From positions 8,580 through 72,579 of the forward strand of contig NZ_JBBMFK010000017.1 in assembly GCF_040096055.1 (NCBI RefSeq): a stretch of DNA of 64,000 nucleotides, given 5' to 3'. Under the pieces are notes generated by a model. It had not been told where the DNA came from and did not search any database. It worked only from the letters and a program-made list of their open reading frames with translations. Within the stretch, counting starts at the first letter, position 1. The number at the start of each line of letters is the position of its first letter. This document shows positions 32,959 to 42,361 of the stretch, one piece after another. Source of the stretch: Pseudoflavonifractor intestinihominis. GTDB taxonomy: Bacteria > Bacillota > Clostridia > Oscillospirales > Oscillospiraceae. The translations under genes were made by a program, and so were the position numbers.

Positions 32959-34812
32959 TCACTCCAGCTCGAACTGGCCGGTGTAGAGCTGGTAGTACCG
33001 GCCCTTCTGGGCCAGCAGCTCCTCGTGGCTGCCCCGTTCGATGATCCGCCCCTGCTCCAGCACCAGGATGGCCTGGGCGTTGCGGACGGTGGAGAGCCGG
33101 TGGGCGATGACGAACACGGTGCGGCCCTCCATGAGGTGGTCCATGCCCTGCTCGATGAGCTGTTCGGTGCGGGTGTCCACCGAGCTGGTGGCCTCGTCCA
33201 GCACCAGCACCGGCGGCTGGGCCACGGCGGCCCGGGCGATGGTGAGCAGCTGCCGCTGGCCCTGGGACAGGTTGGCGCCGTCCGAGGTGAGCATGGTGTC
33301 GTACCCGTCGGGCAGGCGGCGGATGAAGGAGTCGGCGTTGGCCAGCCTGGCCGCCTCCTTCACCTCCTCGTCGGTGGCGTCCAGCCTGCCGTACCGGATG
33401 TTCTCCAGGATGGTGCCGGTGAAGAGGTGGGCGTCCTGGATGACCATGGCCATGGACCGGCGCAGATCGTCCTTGCGGATGTCCCGCAGGTCGATGCCGT
33501 CGTAGGTGATGGCGCCCTCGTTGAGCTCGTAGAACCGGTTGATGAGGTTGATGATGGTGGTCTTGCCCGCGCCGGTGGAGCCCACGAAGGCGATCTTCTG
33601 CCCCGGCTTGGCAAACAGGTCGATGCTGTGGAGGATGGTCTTTTTGCTATTGTACCCGAAGACCACGTTGTGGAAGCGCACGTCCCCCCGCAGAGGCACC
33701 AGCCTGACCGTACCGTCGGCCTGAGGCACCCGCCAGGCGTAGATGCCGGCGGGGTCCTCGGTGAGGGTGCCGTCGGCGTTCTCCCGGGCCCGGCATAGGG
33801 TCACCTTGCCCTCGTCCGGCTCAGGCTGCTCCTCCATCATCTCAAAGATCCGCTCCGCGCCGGACAGGGCGGCCATGATGAAGTTGACCTGCTGGGTGAA
33901 CTGGTTCATGGGCATGGCGCTCTGCCGGACGTACACCAGGTAGGCCGACAGGCTGCCCAGGTCCATCAGGCCGGAGAGCACGAACATGCCGCCCACACAG
34001 GCGGACACGGCGTAGTTGAAGTAGGACAGGCTGACCACCGTGGGCACGGTCATGCCCGCGTAGTTGACGGCCTTGGTAGCCGCCTTCCGCAGGTCCTCGT
34101 TCTTCCGGCAGAAGATCTCAAAGTCCTGGGGCTCGTGGTTGAACACCTTCTCCACCTTCTGGCCGGACACCATCTCCTCGATGAAGCCGTTCAGGTCGCC
34201 CAGCCGGGCCTGCTGCTCGTTGTAGTACCGGCGGCTGCGCTTGCCGTTCCACCGGATGAACAGGGCCATGGCCGCCAGAAAGGCCACCACGATGAGGGAC
34301 AGCCGGAAGTTGAGCACCAGCAGCATGCTGATGGTACCCACCACCATGATGGCGCTCTGGATGAGCATGGCGAAGGAGTTGTTGAGCATGTTGGTGAGGG
34401 TGTCCACGTCGTTGGTGAAGCGGCTCATGAGCTCGCCGTGGGTGTGGGTGTCAAAATACCGCAGGGGCAGGGTCTGGACGTGGGCGAACAGGTCGGAGCG
34501 GATCTCCGCCACCACCTGCTGGGCGGTGTGGGCCATGAGCTGGTTGTAGCCCCAGGTGGCGGCGGCCCCCGACAGGTACATCAGGCCCATGAGCAGCAGC
34601 ATCACCATCAGGCCGCGCACATCCCCGGGCAGCACGTACTGGTTGATGACCGGCTTGAGCAGATAGGTGCCGAAGATGTTGGCGCCGCTGCCGATAAACA
34701 CCATCACGGCCACGGCCACCAGAGCCAGCTTGTGCCGCCCCAGATAGCGCATGAGCTGGAGTATGGTCTTTTTGGTGTCCTTGGGCCCCCGGCCTCTTAC
34801 CATTGCAGCCAT
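32959..34812 (-). CDS. ABC exporter half-transporter, consensus catalytic site
   Basis: This 617-residue type IV exporter subunit has six membrane helices (about 20-320) then an ATPase domain (about 370-617) with GSTGAGKTT, signature LSQGQ and Walker B VLVLDEATSS with catalytic Glu. A 40-residue insert containing CRARENADGTLTED lies between the membrane and ATPase parts. The ATG overlaps the preceding gene's stop by one base. It should pair with that product as a heterodimer of the BmrCD/TM287-288 type, exporting drugs or lipids. Confidence 0.92.
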   Translation of the reverse strand: MAAMVRGRGPKDTKKTILQLMRYLGRHKLALVAVAVMVFIGSGANIFGTYLLKPVINQYVLPGDVRGLMVMLLLMGLMYLSGAAATWGYNQLMAHTAQQVVAEIRSDLFAHVQTLPLRYFDTHTHGELMSRFTNDVDTLTNMLNNSFAMLIQSAIMVVGTISMLLVLNFRLSLIVVAFLAAMALFIRWNGKRSRRYYNEQQARLGDLNGFIEEMVSGQKVEKVFNHEPQDFEIFCRKNEDLRKAATKAVNYAGMTVPTVVSLSYFNYAVSACVGGMFVLSGLMDLGSLSAYLVYVRQSAMPMNQFTQQVNFIMAALSGAERIFEMMEEQPEPDEGKVTLCRARENADGTLTEDPAGIYAWRVPQADGTVRLVPLRGDVRFHNVVFGYNSKKTILHSIDLFAKPGQKIAFVGSTGAGKTTIINLINRFYELNEGAITYDGIDLRDIRKDDLRRSMAMVIQDAHLFTGTILENIRYGRLDATDEEVKEAARLANADSFIRRLPDGYDTMLTSDGANLSQGQRQLLTIARAAVAQPPVLVLDEATSSVDTRTEQLIEQGMDHLMEGRTVFVIAHRLSTVRNAQAILVLEQGRIIERGSHEELLAQKGRYYQLYTGQFELE

Positions 34813-36548
34813 TATTCCAGCGCTCCTTTCTGCTGAGACTGATAGAGCCCCTGGTAGAAGGGGTTGGAGGCCATCAGGCTCTCATGGTTGCCCACGGCGC
34901 TGATCTTTCCGTCCTCCAGGATGAGGATCTGGTCCGCCTCCTGGACGGAGGTCACCCGCTGGGCGATGATGATCTTGGTGGTGCCGGGCAGGCCCTGGGC
35001 CAGGCCCTGGCGGATCTTGGCCTCGGTGGCCGTGTCCACGGCGGAGGTGGAGTCGTCCAGGATGAGCACCCTGGGTTTTTTCAGGATGGCCCGGGCGATG
35101 CACAGCCGCTGCTTCTGGCCGCCCGACACGTTGACGCCCCCCTGGCCCAGCTCGGTGTCGTACCCGTTCTGGAGCCGGTCGATGAACTCGTCCACGCAGG
35201 CGATATGGCAGGCCTGGTCGATCTCCTCGTCGGTGGCGTGTTCGTTGCCCCAGCGGAGGTTGTCCTTCACCGTGCCAGAGAATAGGGTGTTCTTCTGGAG
35301 CACCATGGCGATGGCGTCCCGCAGGTGCTCCAGGGGGTACTCCTTCACGTTCCGGCCGTCCACATACACCGCGCCGCCGGTGACGTCGTACAGCCGGGGG
35401 ATGAGCTGGACCAGGGTGGACTTGGCCGAGCCGGTCTGGCCCAGGATGCCCACGGTCTGCCCCGCCTCGATGCGGAAGGACACGTGGTCCAGCACGTTCT
35501 CCCCCGCTCCCGCCCGGTAGCGGAAGGACACGTCGTCAAACACGATCTCGCCCCGCTCCACCTTGGCGTCCGGGTCGGTGACGCCGGGGATCTCGGTGAT
35601 GTCGATCTTCTCGTCCATGACCTCCAGGATCCGGCGGCAGGAGGCCAGGGACCGGGTGAGCATGAGGAACACGGCGGAGAACATCATCAGGGAGTTGAGC
35701 ACCTGGAGCACGTAGCTGAGGAAGCCGGTCAGGTCGCCCACCTCCATGCCGCCCACCATGGTCAGCCGTCCGCCGAACCACAGGATGGCCAGGATGGTGC
35801 TGTACATGATCAGCTGCATGGCGGGCATGTTCAGGGCCGCCAGCCGGAAGGCCCGCTCGGAGGTGTCCCGCAGGTTCTTGTTGACCTCCTCGAACTTCTC
35901 CACCTCGTACTCCCCCCGGACGCAGGCCTTCACCACCCGGATGGCGGTCAGATTCTCCTGGATGATCCGGTTGACCTGGTCCATGGCAGCCTGCATTTTG
36001 CCGTACATGGGCCGCACCCGGCTGACGATCTGCCACAGCAGGATGCCCAGCAGGGGCGCCGCCACCAGGAACACCACCGCCAGCCTGGGGCTCATGCGAA
36101 AGGACAGGCCCAGGGCCATGACCATCATGATGGGGGAGCGGACGGCGGGCCGCAGGCCGGTGGCCAGGGCGTTCTGCACGGCGGTCACGTCGCTGGTGAG
36201 CCGGGTGACCAGGGAGGCCGTCTGGAACCGGTCGGTGTTGGCAAAGGAGAAGGCCTGGATCTTGCGGTACTCCTCCTTCCGCAGCTCTGCGCCCAGACCC
36301 TGGCCGCACACGGCGGCAAAGCGGGCGCTGCCCGCGCCGAACAGCAGAGCCAGCAGGGCGCACACGGCCATCATGGCGCCCCGGGTGAAAATGTACGTGG
36401 TGTCCCCGTTCTTGACGCCCACATCCACGATGTCCGCCATCAGGAAGGGGATGATCAGCTCAAAGACCGCCTCCACCGCGATGCAGAGCACCGCCAGTAT
36501 GGTGTATTTCCGGTAGGGCTTCAGGTAGGAAAAAATCCGCAGAAGCAC
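34812..36548 (-). CDS. ABC exporter half-transporter, degenerate catalytic site
   Basis: This 578-residue subunit has six membrane helices (about 15-305) and an ATPase domain with Walker A GQTGSAKST, signature VSGGQ and Walker B VLILDDSTSA. Asp replaces the catalytic Glu, the mark of the degenerate half in heterodimeric exporters. It starts with GTG after GAGGAGG. First gene of an exporter-exporter-MarR operon. Confidence 0.92.
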   Translation of the reverse strand: MLLRIFSYLKPYRKYTILAVLCIAVEAVFELIIPFLMADIVDVGVKNGDTTYIFTRGAMMAVCALLALLFGAGSARFAAVCGQGLGAELRKEEYRKIQAFSFANTDRFQTASLVTRLTSDVTAVQNALATGLRPAVRSPIMMVMALGLSFRMSPRLAVVFLVAAPLLGILLWQIVSRVRPMYGKMQAAMDQVNRIIQENLTAIRVVKACVRGEYEVEKFEEVNKNLRDTSERAFRLAALNMPAMQLIMYSTILAILWFGGRLTMVGGMEVGDLTGFLSYVLQVLNSLMMFSAVFLMLTRSLASCRRILEVMDEKIDITEIPGVTDPDAKVERGEIVFDDVSFRYRAGAGENVLDHVSFRIEAGQTVGILGQTGSAKSTLVQLIPRLYDVTGGAVYVDGRNVKEYPLEHLRDAIAMVLQKNTLFSGTVKDNLRWGNEHATDEEIDQACHIACVDEFIDRLQNGYDTELGQGGVNVSGGQKQRLCIARAILKKPRVLILDDSTSAVDTATEAKIRQGLAQGLPGTTKIIIAQRVTSVQEADQILILEDGKISAVGNHESLMASNPFYQGLYQSQQKGALE

Positions 36549-36595
36549 GTGCCGTCGCCTCCTCAGTTGCAGTTCTTATTGTTGTGCGTGCAATT

Positions 36596-36624
36596 ATTGT
36601 ATGCGCATCACATGCAGATGTCAA
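36596..36624 (-). promoter_or_regulatory. Exporter-marR operon promoter
   Basis: Minus strand TTGACA, 17 bp, TACAAT. Just downstream lies TTGCACGCACAA (36580-36591 region), an imperfect dyad that could be the MarR site. Confidence 0.8.
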
Positions 36625-36730
36625 CCTTTCGCAGGCAAATTTCTTCCCCTCCCCTGTTTTTTCGGCGCCGGACCCTGTTTTCTCTCGAAAATGCCGCCCG
36701 GCGGGTCTGTTTTCGGCAGAAATGACAAAC

Positions 36731-36758
36731 GGACCGCCGCCCGGATGGGCGGCGGTCC
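36731..36758 (-). terminator. Hairpin ending the nucleoside-transport operon
   Basis: GGACCGCCGCCC and GGGCGGCGGTCC form a perfect 12-bp stem with a GGAT loop, 25 bp after the last permease gene. The downstream T run is weak. Confidence 0.65.
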
Positions 36759-36783
36759 GCTTGGAATCAGCTTGTGACAGGGG

Positions 36784-37725
36784 TCAGCGCTGTCCCTTGT
36801 CGTAGGGGATACCCTCGGCCTTGGGCGCCCGGGACTTGCCGGAGGTGAAGGCCAGGATGATCAGGGAGATGATATAGGGCAGCATGTTGTACACGCTGCT
36901 GGGCAGGTTGAGGGCAGCCAGGAAGTCGAAGCCGGTGTACACGTTGCCCAGGGCCCGGAACAGGCCGAACACCAGGGCGGCCAGGGCGATGCGGGTGGGC
37001 TTCCACTGACCGAAGATCATGACGGCCAGGGCCAGGAAGCCGAAGCCGGCCACGCCGTTCTCAAACTTCCACTCGCTGACGCCGGCGGTGATATAGACGA
37101 TACCGCCCAGACCGCCCAGCACGCCGGAGATGAGCACGCCGGCATAGCGCATCTTGTACACATTGATGCCCACGGAGTCGGCCGCCTGGGGGTGCTCGCC
37201 GCAGGCGCACAGCCGCAGGCCGAAGCGGGTCTTGTACAGCGTCACATAGGCCAGCACCAGGGCGATGACGGCCAGGAGCATGAACCAGTTGAACTCAAAG
37301 CCGGCGATGTTGACGATAAAGGCCTTCTTGGGCTCGATATACTGGATGGTGGAGGAGACGTTGTTCACGTTCTCCGAGGTGTTCATGGCCTTGACGAACA
37401 CGGTGGCGGCGGCGGTGCCCAGCAGGTTCATGGCGGTACCCACCAGGGTCTGGTCCGCCTTGAAGTTGATGGCGGCCACGGCCAGCAGCAGGGAGTACAC
37501 CAGGCCCAGGGCCATGGCGGCCACGACCACCGCCAGGATGACCGCCGGCGCGGGAGTGCCGGCAGGCAGGAACTTCATCATCAGCGCGCCGCCCAGGGCG
37601 CCCATGACCATAATGCCCTCCAGGCCGATGTTGATGACACCGGAGTGCTCCGAGAAGCAGCCGCCCAGCGCCACCAGGATCAGGACGGAGGCAAAAATCA
37701 GCGTATACTGAATGAGCAGTACCAT
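36784..37725 (-). CDS. BMP-type nucleoside ABC permease 2
   Basis: This 313-residue permease of the BPD_transp_2 family has about nine membrane segments. It carries the SEHSGVINIGLEGIMVMGALGG-type motif near the start and the GEHPQAADSVGI loop that contacts the ATPase. It starts one base after the first permease ends and completes the YufOPQ/NupOPQ-like importer. Confidence 0.92.
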   Translation of the reverse strand: MVLLIQYTLIFASVLILVALGGCFSEHSGVINIGLEGIMVMGALGGALMMKFLPAGTPAPAVILAVVVAAMALGLVYSLLLAVAAINFKADQTLVGTAMNLLGTAAATVFVKAMNTSENVNNVSSTIQYIEPKKAFIVNIAGFEFNWFMLLAVIALVLAYVTLYKTRFGLRLCACGEHPQAADSVGINVYKMRYAGVLISGVLGGLGGIVYITAGVSEWKFENGVAGFGFLALAVMIFGQWKPTRIALAALVFGLFRALGNVYTGFDFLAALNLPSSVYNMLPYIISLIILAFTSGKSRAPKAEGIPYDKGQR

Positions 37726-38880
37726 TTACTTGTCCCCTCCTTCCCCGTTCTCAGCGGCCTTGGCAGCCGCCAGGGCTTTGGCCTCCGCCTTGCGGTCGGC
37801 CCGGCGGTCCATGAAGCTCTTGAAGAACAGCACGAAGCCGCACAGGTAGATGATGAGGGCGGAGATAAAGTCGGCGATCTGGGCGGAGTACATGGTCTTG
37901 TCCACGTAGGCGCCGCCGTTGGTGATATGCTGGATGAAGTAGGAGGAGAAGATGGCGCCGATGGGGTTCAGGCCGCCCAGGAAGGCGGCGGCGATGCCGT
38001 TGAAGCCCATGGCGGGCACAGAGGAGGCGGTGGTCTGCCACTGCTCGAAGCCGGTGAGATAGAACATGCCCGCGCCCATGGCGGCCAGACCGCCGGCGAT
38101 GACCATGGTGAGGATGATGTTCTGCTTCTCCTTCATGCCGCAGTACTTGGCGGCGTACTTGTTGAAGCCGGTGGCCTTCAGCTCATAGCCGAACTTGGTC
38201 TTCTCCAGCACCACCCACACCACGATGGAGATGATCACCACCAGGGGGATGGCGATGGTCACGTACTGGTTGTTGCTGAAGAACTTGCCCAGGCCCAGGC
38301 TGGGCAGGATGGCGCTCTTGTTGGTGCTGGCCAGGGTCAGGGTGTAGGGGCTGGCGGTCTCCTTCACGTTGCCCAGCAGCATGTTGACCGCGTAGAGGCT
38401 GATCCAGTTGAGCATGATGCAGGAGATGACCTCGTTGACGTTGCAGTAGGCCTTCAGGGCGCCGGAGATGCCGCCCAGGATGCAGCCGGCCAGGATGGCG
38501 GCGATGATGCACACATACCAGGGCATATTCAGGGCCAGGGCGCAGTAGAGGCTGGCGCCCGCGCCCACCACGTACTGTCCGGCGGCGCCGATGTTGAACA
38601 GGCCCACCTTATAGGCGAACAGGATGGACAGGGAGCACATGATGAGGGGCACGGTCTTGACCAGGGTGTTGCCCAGGTACTTCAGCTGTGCCGCGGCGCT
38701 GGGATAGTAGAGGAAGTTCTCCACAATGGTCTTGATGGCTTCCGTCGCGCCGGCGGGATTGATGATGAGCAGGACGATATAGCCCACCAGCAGTCCGATC
38801 AGGATGCACAGCAGCGAGGCCGCCAGAGATTGAAAGCCTTTGTTCTTCCAGATGGAACCGGACTTTTTTCCTTGCTTCAT
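37726..38880 (-). CDS. BMP-type nucleoside ABC permease 1
   Basis: This 384-residue permease partner has an N-terminal cytoplasmic start, about nine membrane segments, the FNIGAAGQYVVGAGA motif, and a Lys/Ala-rich tail (about 350-384). It starts 3 bp after the ATPase gene ends, so the operon is tightly packed. Confidence 0.92.
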   Translation of the reverse strand: MKQGKKSGSIWKNKGFQSLAASLLCILIGLLVGYIVLLIINPAGATEAIKTIVENFLYYPSAAAQLKYLGNTLVKTVPLIMCSLSILFAYKVGLFNIGAAGQYVVGAGASLYCALALNMPWYVCIIAAILAGCILGGISGALKAYCNVNEVISCIMLNWISLYAVNMLLGNVKETASPYTLTLASTNKSAILPSLGLGKFFSNNQYVTIAIPLVVIISIVVWVVLEKTKFGYELKATGFNKYAAKYCGMKEKQNIILTMVIAGGLAAMGAGMFYLTGFEQWQTTASSVPAMGFNGIAAAFLGGLNPIGAIFSSYFIQHITNGGAYVDKTMYSAQIADFISALIIYLCGFVLFFKSFMDRRADRKAEAKALAAAKAAENGEGGDK

Positions 38881-38883
38881 CCT

Positions 38884-40413
38884 TTATTTCCCCTCCCTCT
38901 TGGCGCCCGACATATACAGGCCCATTTCTTCCACCGTAGTGGTCTTGGGGTCCAGCTCGCCCACGACCTCGCCCTCGTACATGACCAGGATCCGGTCGCT
39001 CAGCGCCATGACCTCGTCCAGCTCCAGGCTGACCAGGAGGACGGCCTTGCCGGCGTCCCGCTGGGCCACGATCTGGCTGTGGATGTGCTCGATGGCGCCC
39101 ACGTCCAGGCCGCGGGTGGGCTGGACGGCGATGAGCAGATCCGGGTTCTTGTCGATCTCACGGGCCACGATGGCCTTCTGCTGGTTGCCGCCGGACATGC
39201 TGCGGGCGAGGGTGATGGGGCCCTGTCCGGAGCGGACGTCGTACTCCTGAATGAGCCGCTCGGCATAGGCCCGGATGGCCTTCCGCTTCATGAAGCCGGC
39301 GTGGACGAACTCGGGCTCAAAGTACCGCTGGAGCACCATGTTGTCCTCCAGGGTGTAGTCCAGCACCAGGCCGTACTTGTGCCGGTCCTCGGGGATGTGG
39401 CTCATGCCGGAGACCGACCGCTTGCGGATGGGGGCGTTGGTAATGTCCTGGCCCTTGAAGGTGATGGTGCCCGACACAACAGGCTCGATACCGGTCAGGC
39501 CATACACCAGCTCGCTCTGGCCGTTGCCGTCGATGCCGGCGATACAGACGATCTCCCCGGCCCGGGCCTGGAAAGAAACGCCCTTCACGGCGTTGTTCTT
39601 GTGGACCTTGGAGGCCACGGTCAGGTCCTTCACATCCAGCACCACGTCGCCGGGCTTGGCGGGCTCCTTGTGGACCACAAAGTCCACGTCCCGGCCCACC
39701 ATCATCTTGGACAGCTCTTCCTTGGTGGTGTAGGCCACGTCCACGGTGCCGATATACTTACCCTTGCGCAGGACGGTGCACCGGTCGGCCACAGCCATGA
39801 TCTCGTTGAGCTTGTGGGTGATGAACAGGATGCTCTTGCCCTCGGCCCGCAGGCCGCGCATGATCTCCATCAGCTCGTCGATCTCCTGAGGGGTCAGAAC
39901 GGCGGTGGGCTCGTCAAAGATCAGGATCTCGTTGTCCCGGTAGAGCATCTTCAGGATCTCGGTGCGCTGCTGCATGCCCACGGTGATGTCCTCCACCATG
40001 GCGTCCGGGTCCACCTTCAGCCCGTACTTCTCGCTGAGGGCCACCACCTTTTTCCGGGCCTCATCCTTCTTCAGGAAGGGACCCTTGGTGGGCTCCACGC
40101 CCAGGATGATGTTGTCCAGAACAGAGAACACCTCCACCAGCTTGAAGTGCTGGTGCACCATGCCGATACCCAGGTCGTTGGCGTCGTTGGGGTTCTTGAT
40201 GGAGACCACCTGACCGTCCTTTTTGATGGTGCCCTCCTCCGGCTGATAGAGCCCGAAGAGCACGCTCATCAGAGTGGACTTACCCGCGCCGTTCTCGCCC
40301 AGAAGGGCGTGGATTTCTCCCTTTTTTAACTGAAGCGTAATGTTGTCGTTTGCGATAATGCCGGGAAACTTCTTGGTGATGTTCAGCATTTCGATAGCAT
40401 ATGCTTGTTCCAA
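38884..40413 (-). CDS. Nucleoside ABC transporter ATPase, duplicated
   Basis: The 509-residue protein has two fused ATPase domains, as in sugar and nucleoside importers. The first (about 1-245) has GENGAGKST and ILIFDEPTAVLTPQE. The second (about 255-505) has signature MSGGNQQK and a degenerate Walker A (IDGNGQSEL), normal for this family. The start is TTG after GGGGGAGG. It has its own promoter after the attenuator that follows bmpA. Confidence 0.93.
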   Translation of the reverse strand: MEQAYAIEMLNITKKFPGIIANDNITLQLKKGEIHALLGENGAGKSTLMSVLFGLYQPEEGTIKKDGQVVSIKNPNDANDLGIGMVHQHFKLVEVFSVLDNIILGVEPTKGPFLKKDEARKKVVALSEKYGLKVDPDAMVEDITVGMQQRTEILKMLYRDNEILIFDEPTAVLTPQEIDELMEIMRGLRAEGKSILFITHKLNEIMAVADRCTVLRKGKYIGTVDVAYTTKEELSKMMVGRDVDFVVHKEPAKPGDVVLDVKDLTVASKVHKNNAVKGVSFQARAGEIVCIAGIDGNGQSELVYGLTGIEPVVSGTITFKGQDITNAPIRKRSVSGMSHIPEDRHKYGLVLDYTLEDNMVLQRYFEPEFVHAGFMKRKAIRAYAERLIQEYDVRSGQGPITLARSMSGGNQQKAIVAREIDKNPDLLIAVQPTRGLDVGAIEHIHSQIVAQRDAGKAVLLVSLELDEVMALSDRILVMYEGEVVGELDPKTTTVEEMGLYMSGAKREGK

Positions 40414-40494
40414 GCCGACGACCTCCCCCTCATATAGTTCCGCGCCGGGCTTCTGCCGGAGGGCAAAGCCGCCTTGCGCTTAATTGACACTACC

Positions 40495-40523
40495 ATTATA
40501 CAATATCCAATGATTTCTTCCAA
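40495..40523 (-). promoter_or_regulatory. Internal promoter before the importer ATPase
   Basis: Minus strand TTGGAA, 17 bp, TATAAT, downstream of the hairpin after bmpA. Confidence 0.7.
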
Positions 40524-40582
40524 GGAAATTTGACGGATTTTCCAGAAAAATTCAAAGCCGCTTTGTGCACAGTGGCCTGCTT

Positions 40583-40616
40583 AAAAAAAGAGGGCGGGAC
40601 CTGGCCCGCCCTCTTT
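40583..40616 (-). terminator. Terminator or attenuator after bmpA
   Basis: AAAGAGGGCGGG and CCCGCCCTCTTT form a strong stem, with seven Ts after it on the minus strand. It separates the abundant binding protein from the ATPase and permeases. Confidence 0.9.
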
Positions 40617-40629
40617 CGGCATCTGTTCC

Positions 40630-41853
40630 TTACTTGATGTTCTCGTAGCTGTTGACGGTGATGGTGGTGGCATTGGCAGCGGGCTCCACGGACACGTCGT
40701 TGGAGACGGTGATCTCGCCGTCGAACATGGCCTTCACCAGGGCCTTGTAGTCGTCCTGGGTGAAGCCGTCGCTCCACTGAGTGGACTCCATGGGCAGCTG
40801 GACATAGTTGGCCTCGGGATCGTCGCCGGACACCAGACCCAGGGTCTCGATCTTGCCGCCGTAGTTGGCGAAGTTGCCGTTGACAACCTCATCCAGCAGG
40901 TGCTGGGTGGTGTTGGCCAGGCCCTTCATGGCGGAGGTGACGGTCATATCCTCGCCGTAGGCGGAGATGATGCCGGCCTGGTCCACATCCACGCCGATGA
41001 CCTTGCCGCCGGCCTTGGCAGCAGCCTCGGCAGCGGAGGTGTAGATGCCGCCGCCGCAGGCGAACACGACCTGCACGCCCAGGGACTGATACCAGTTGTC
41101 CATGTAGGCGGTGATGTCGGCGTCGCCGAAGAACTGGTTGCCGTAGACATACTCCAGGGTCACGTCGGCGCCGGTCTCAGCGGCGGCGGCGTCAGCGCCC
41201 TGGATGTAGCCGTAGCCGTAGCGCTGGACAGCGGGCACGGCCATGCCGCCCAGGAAGCCCAGGTGGGTGTAGCCCAGCTTCACAGCGGCGTAGCCGGCCA
41301 TGTAGCCGCACAGCTCTTCCTGGTACACGGCGCAGTACACATTGGAGGGAAGGGTGTAGCCCTCACCGTTGGGGTCCAGGTCGCCCTCGCCCACGTCCAG
41401 GGCGATGAAGGTGGTGTCGGGATACAGCTCAGCGGTCTCCTTGATGGCCTCGGCAAAGGCGTAGCCGGGCATCACGATGACGTTGTAGCCGTCGGCCACA
41501 GCGGCGTCGATCATGGCCACACGCTCGGGGGTGGAGTCGCCGACGGGCTTGTAGTACTCAAAGGGGATGCCGGCGGGATCGCAGTAGGCCTTGCAGGCCT
41601 CATAGGTGGTCTGGTTGAAGGACTGGTCAGTGATGTCGCCGTAGTCGGTGATCATGGCCACCTTGATGTCGGTAGCGGTGTTCTCCTCGCCGCCGGACTG
41701 GGTAGCGGGAGTCTGGCTGCCCTCAACAGGCTGACTGCCGGAGGGAGCGGGGCTGTTGGTGTCTCCGCCGGTCTCCTGGTTGCCGCAGGCGGCCAGAGCG
41801 AAGACCATTGCCAGGGACAGAATGAGAGCCAGGATCTTACGAGACTTCTTCAA
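40630..41853 (-). CDS. bmpA: BMP-family nucleoside-binding lipoprotein
   Basis: This 407-residue lipoprotein (lipobox ALAAC, Cys23) has a Ser/Thr/Gly/Pro-rich linker (about 25-60) and a BMP domain starting KVAMITDYGDITDQSFNQ. It contains a FGDADIT-type segment and the conserved VIGVDVDQ motif. It captures purine nucleosides for the importer encoded downstream. The start is TTG after AAAGGAAGG, so both the binding protein and the ATPase use TTG. Confidence 0.93.
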   Translation of the reverse strand: MKKSRKILALILSLAMVFALAACGNQETGGDTNSPAPSGSQPVEGSQTPATQSGGEENTATDIKVAMITDYGDITDQSFNQTTYEACKAYCDPAGIPFEYYKPVGDSTPERVAMIDAAVADGYNVIVMPGYAFAEAIKETAELYPDTTFIALDVGEGDLDPNGEGYTLPSNVYCAVYQEELCGYMAGYAAVKLGYTHLGFLGGMAVPAVQRYGYGYIQGADAAAAETGADVTLEYVYGNQFFGDADITAYMDNWYQSLGVQVVFACGGGIYTSAAEAAAKAGGKVIGVDVDQAGIISAYGEDMTVTSAMKGLANTTQHLLDEVVNGNFANYGGKIETLGLVSGDDPEANYVQLPMESTQWSDGFTQDDYKALVKAMFDGEITVSNDVSVEPAANATTITVNSYENIK

Positions 41854-41935
41854 TGTGATCTACCTTCCTTTCAAGAAACAGATGGCCCAGTTCGGCAACA
41901 GACGTCTCTCCGTCCCTCACTGGGCTGGCAAGGCT

Positions 41936-41964
41936 ATTATAACGCAGTCTTAAGCAAAGAGCAA
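41936..41964 (-). promoter_or_regulatory. bmpA promoter
   Basis: Minus strand TTGCTC, 17 bp, TATAAT. The leader is about 75 nt; no purine riboswitch fits in it. Confidence 0.75.
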
Positions 41965-42128
41965 TCGTCATTTGACCGTTTAGTTCGAAATTTTTACAAG
42001 TTACCTTTCATATCCCGCCGCTGCCACGGGCATTTTGAACAAATAGTACAGCATTTCTCCTCTTTTGACCACATTTCCCCCGCATGCCCCCTCAAAACTT
42101 TTCTACATTCTCTATACAAATTTTTTAC

Positions 42129-42157
42129 TTGACTGTGAGTATGATATGTGGTATAGT
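42129..42157 (+). promoter_or_regulatory. infC operon promoter
   Basis: TTGACT, 17 bp, TATAGT, about 190 bp before the infC ribosome site. Confidence 0.85.
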
Positions 42158-42164
42158 ATCTCAG

Positions 42165-42347
42165 CACAATAAAGCAGGAACGGTACCTCCGTCCTCACCT
42201 CCAGCCCCAGGCAAAGAGGTCAACATGGTTCAGCGCGCGCCGCCTCCCAGGATGCGGCGGGTGTTGTTGTGTTGGACGCGGGTACCGGTTGGTAGCCGCT
42301 TTTTTTGCGGTTTCAGCCAGGTGCAGGCTTGGCTTGCTTAACGAATT
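42165..42347 (+). ncRNA. Ribosomal protein L20-type leader with attenuator
   Basis: A roughly 180-nt leader precedes infC. CGGTACC (42181-42187) is complementary to GGTACCG (42281-42287), a long-range pairing like that in L20 leaders. GCGGC (42254-42258) and GCCGC (42295-42299) precede a run of seven Ts (42300-42306), a likely terminator. In related Firmicutes, L20 binds this leader to repress infC-rpmI-rplT. Fold assignment by eye. Confidence 0.65.
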
Positions 42348-42361
42348 GGAGGTGCTTTCCT

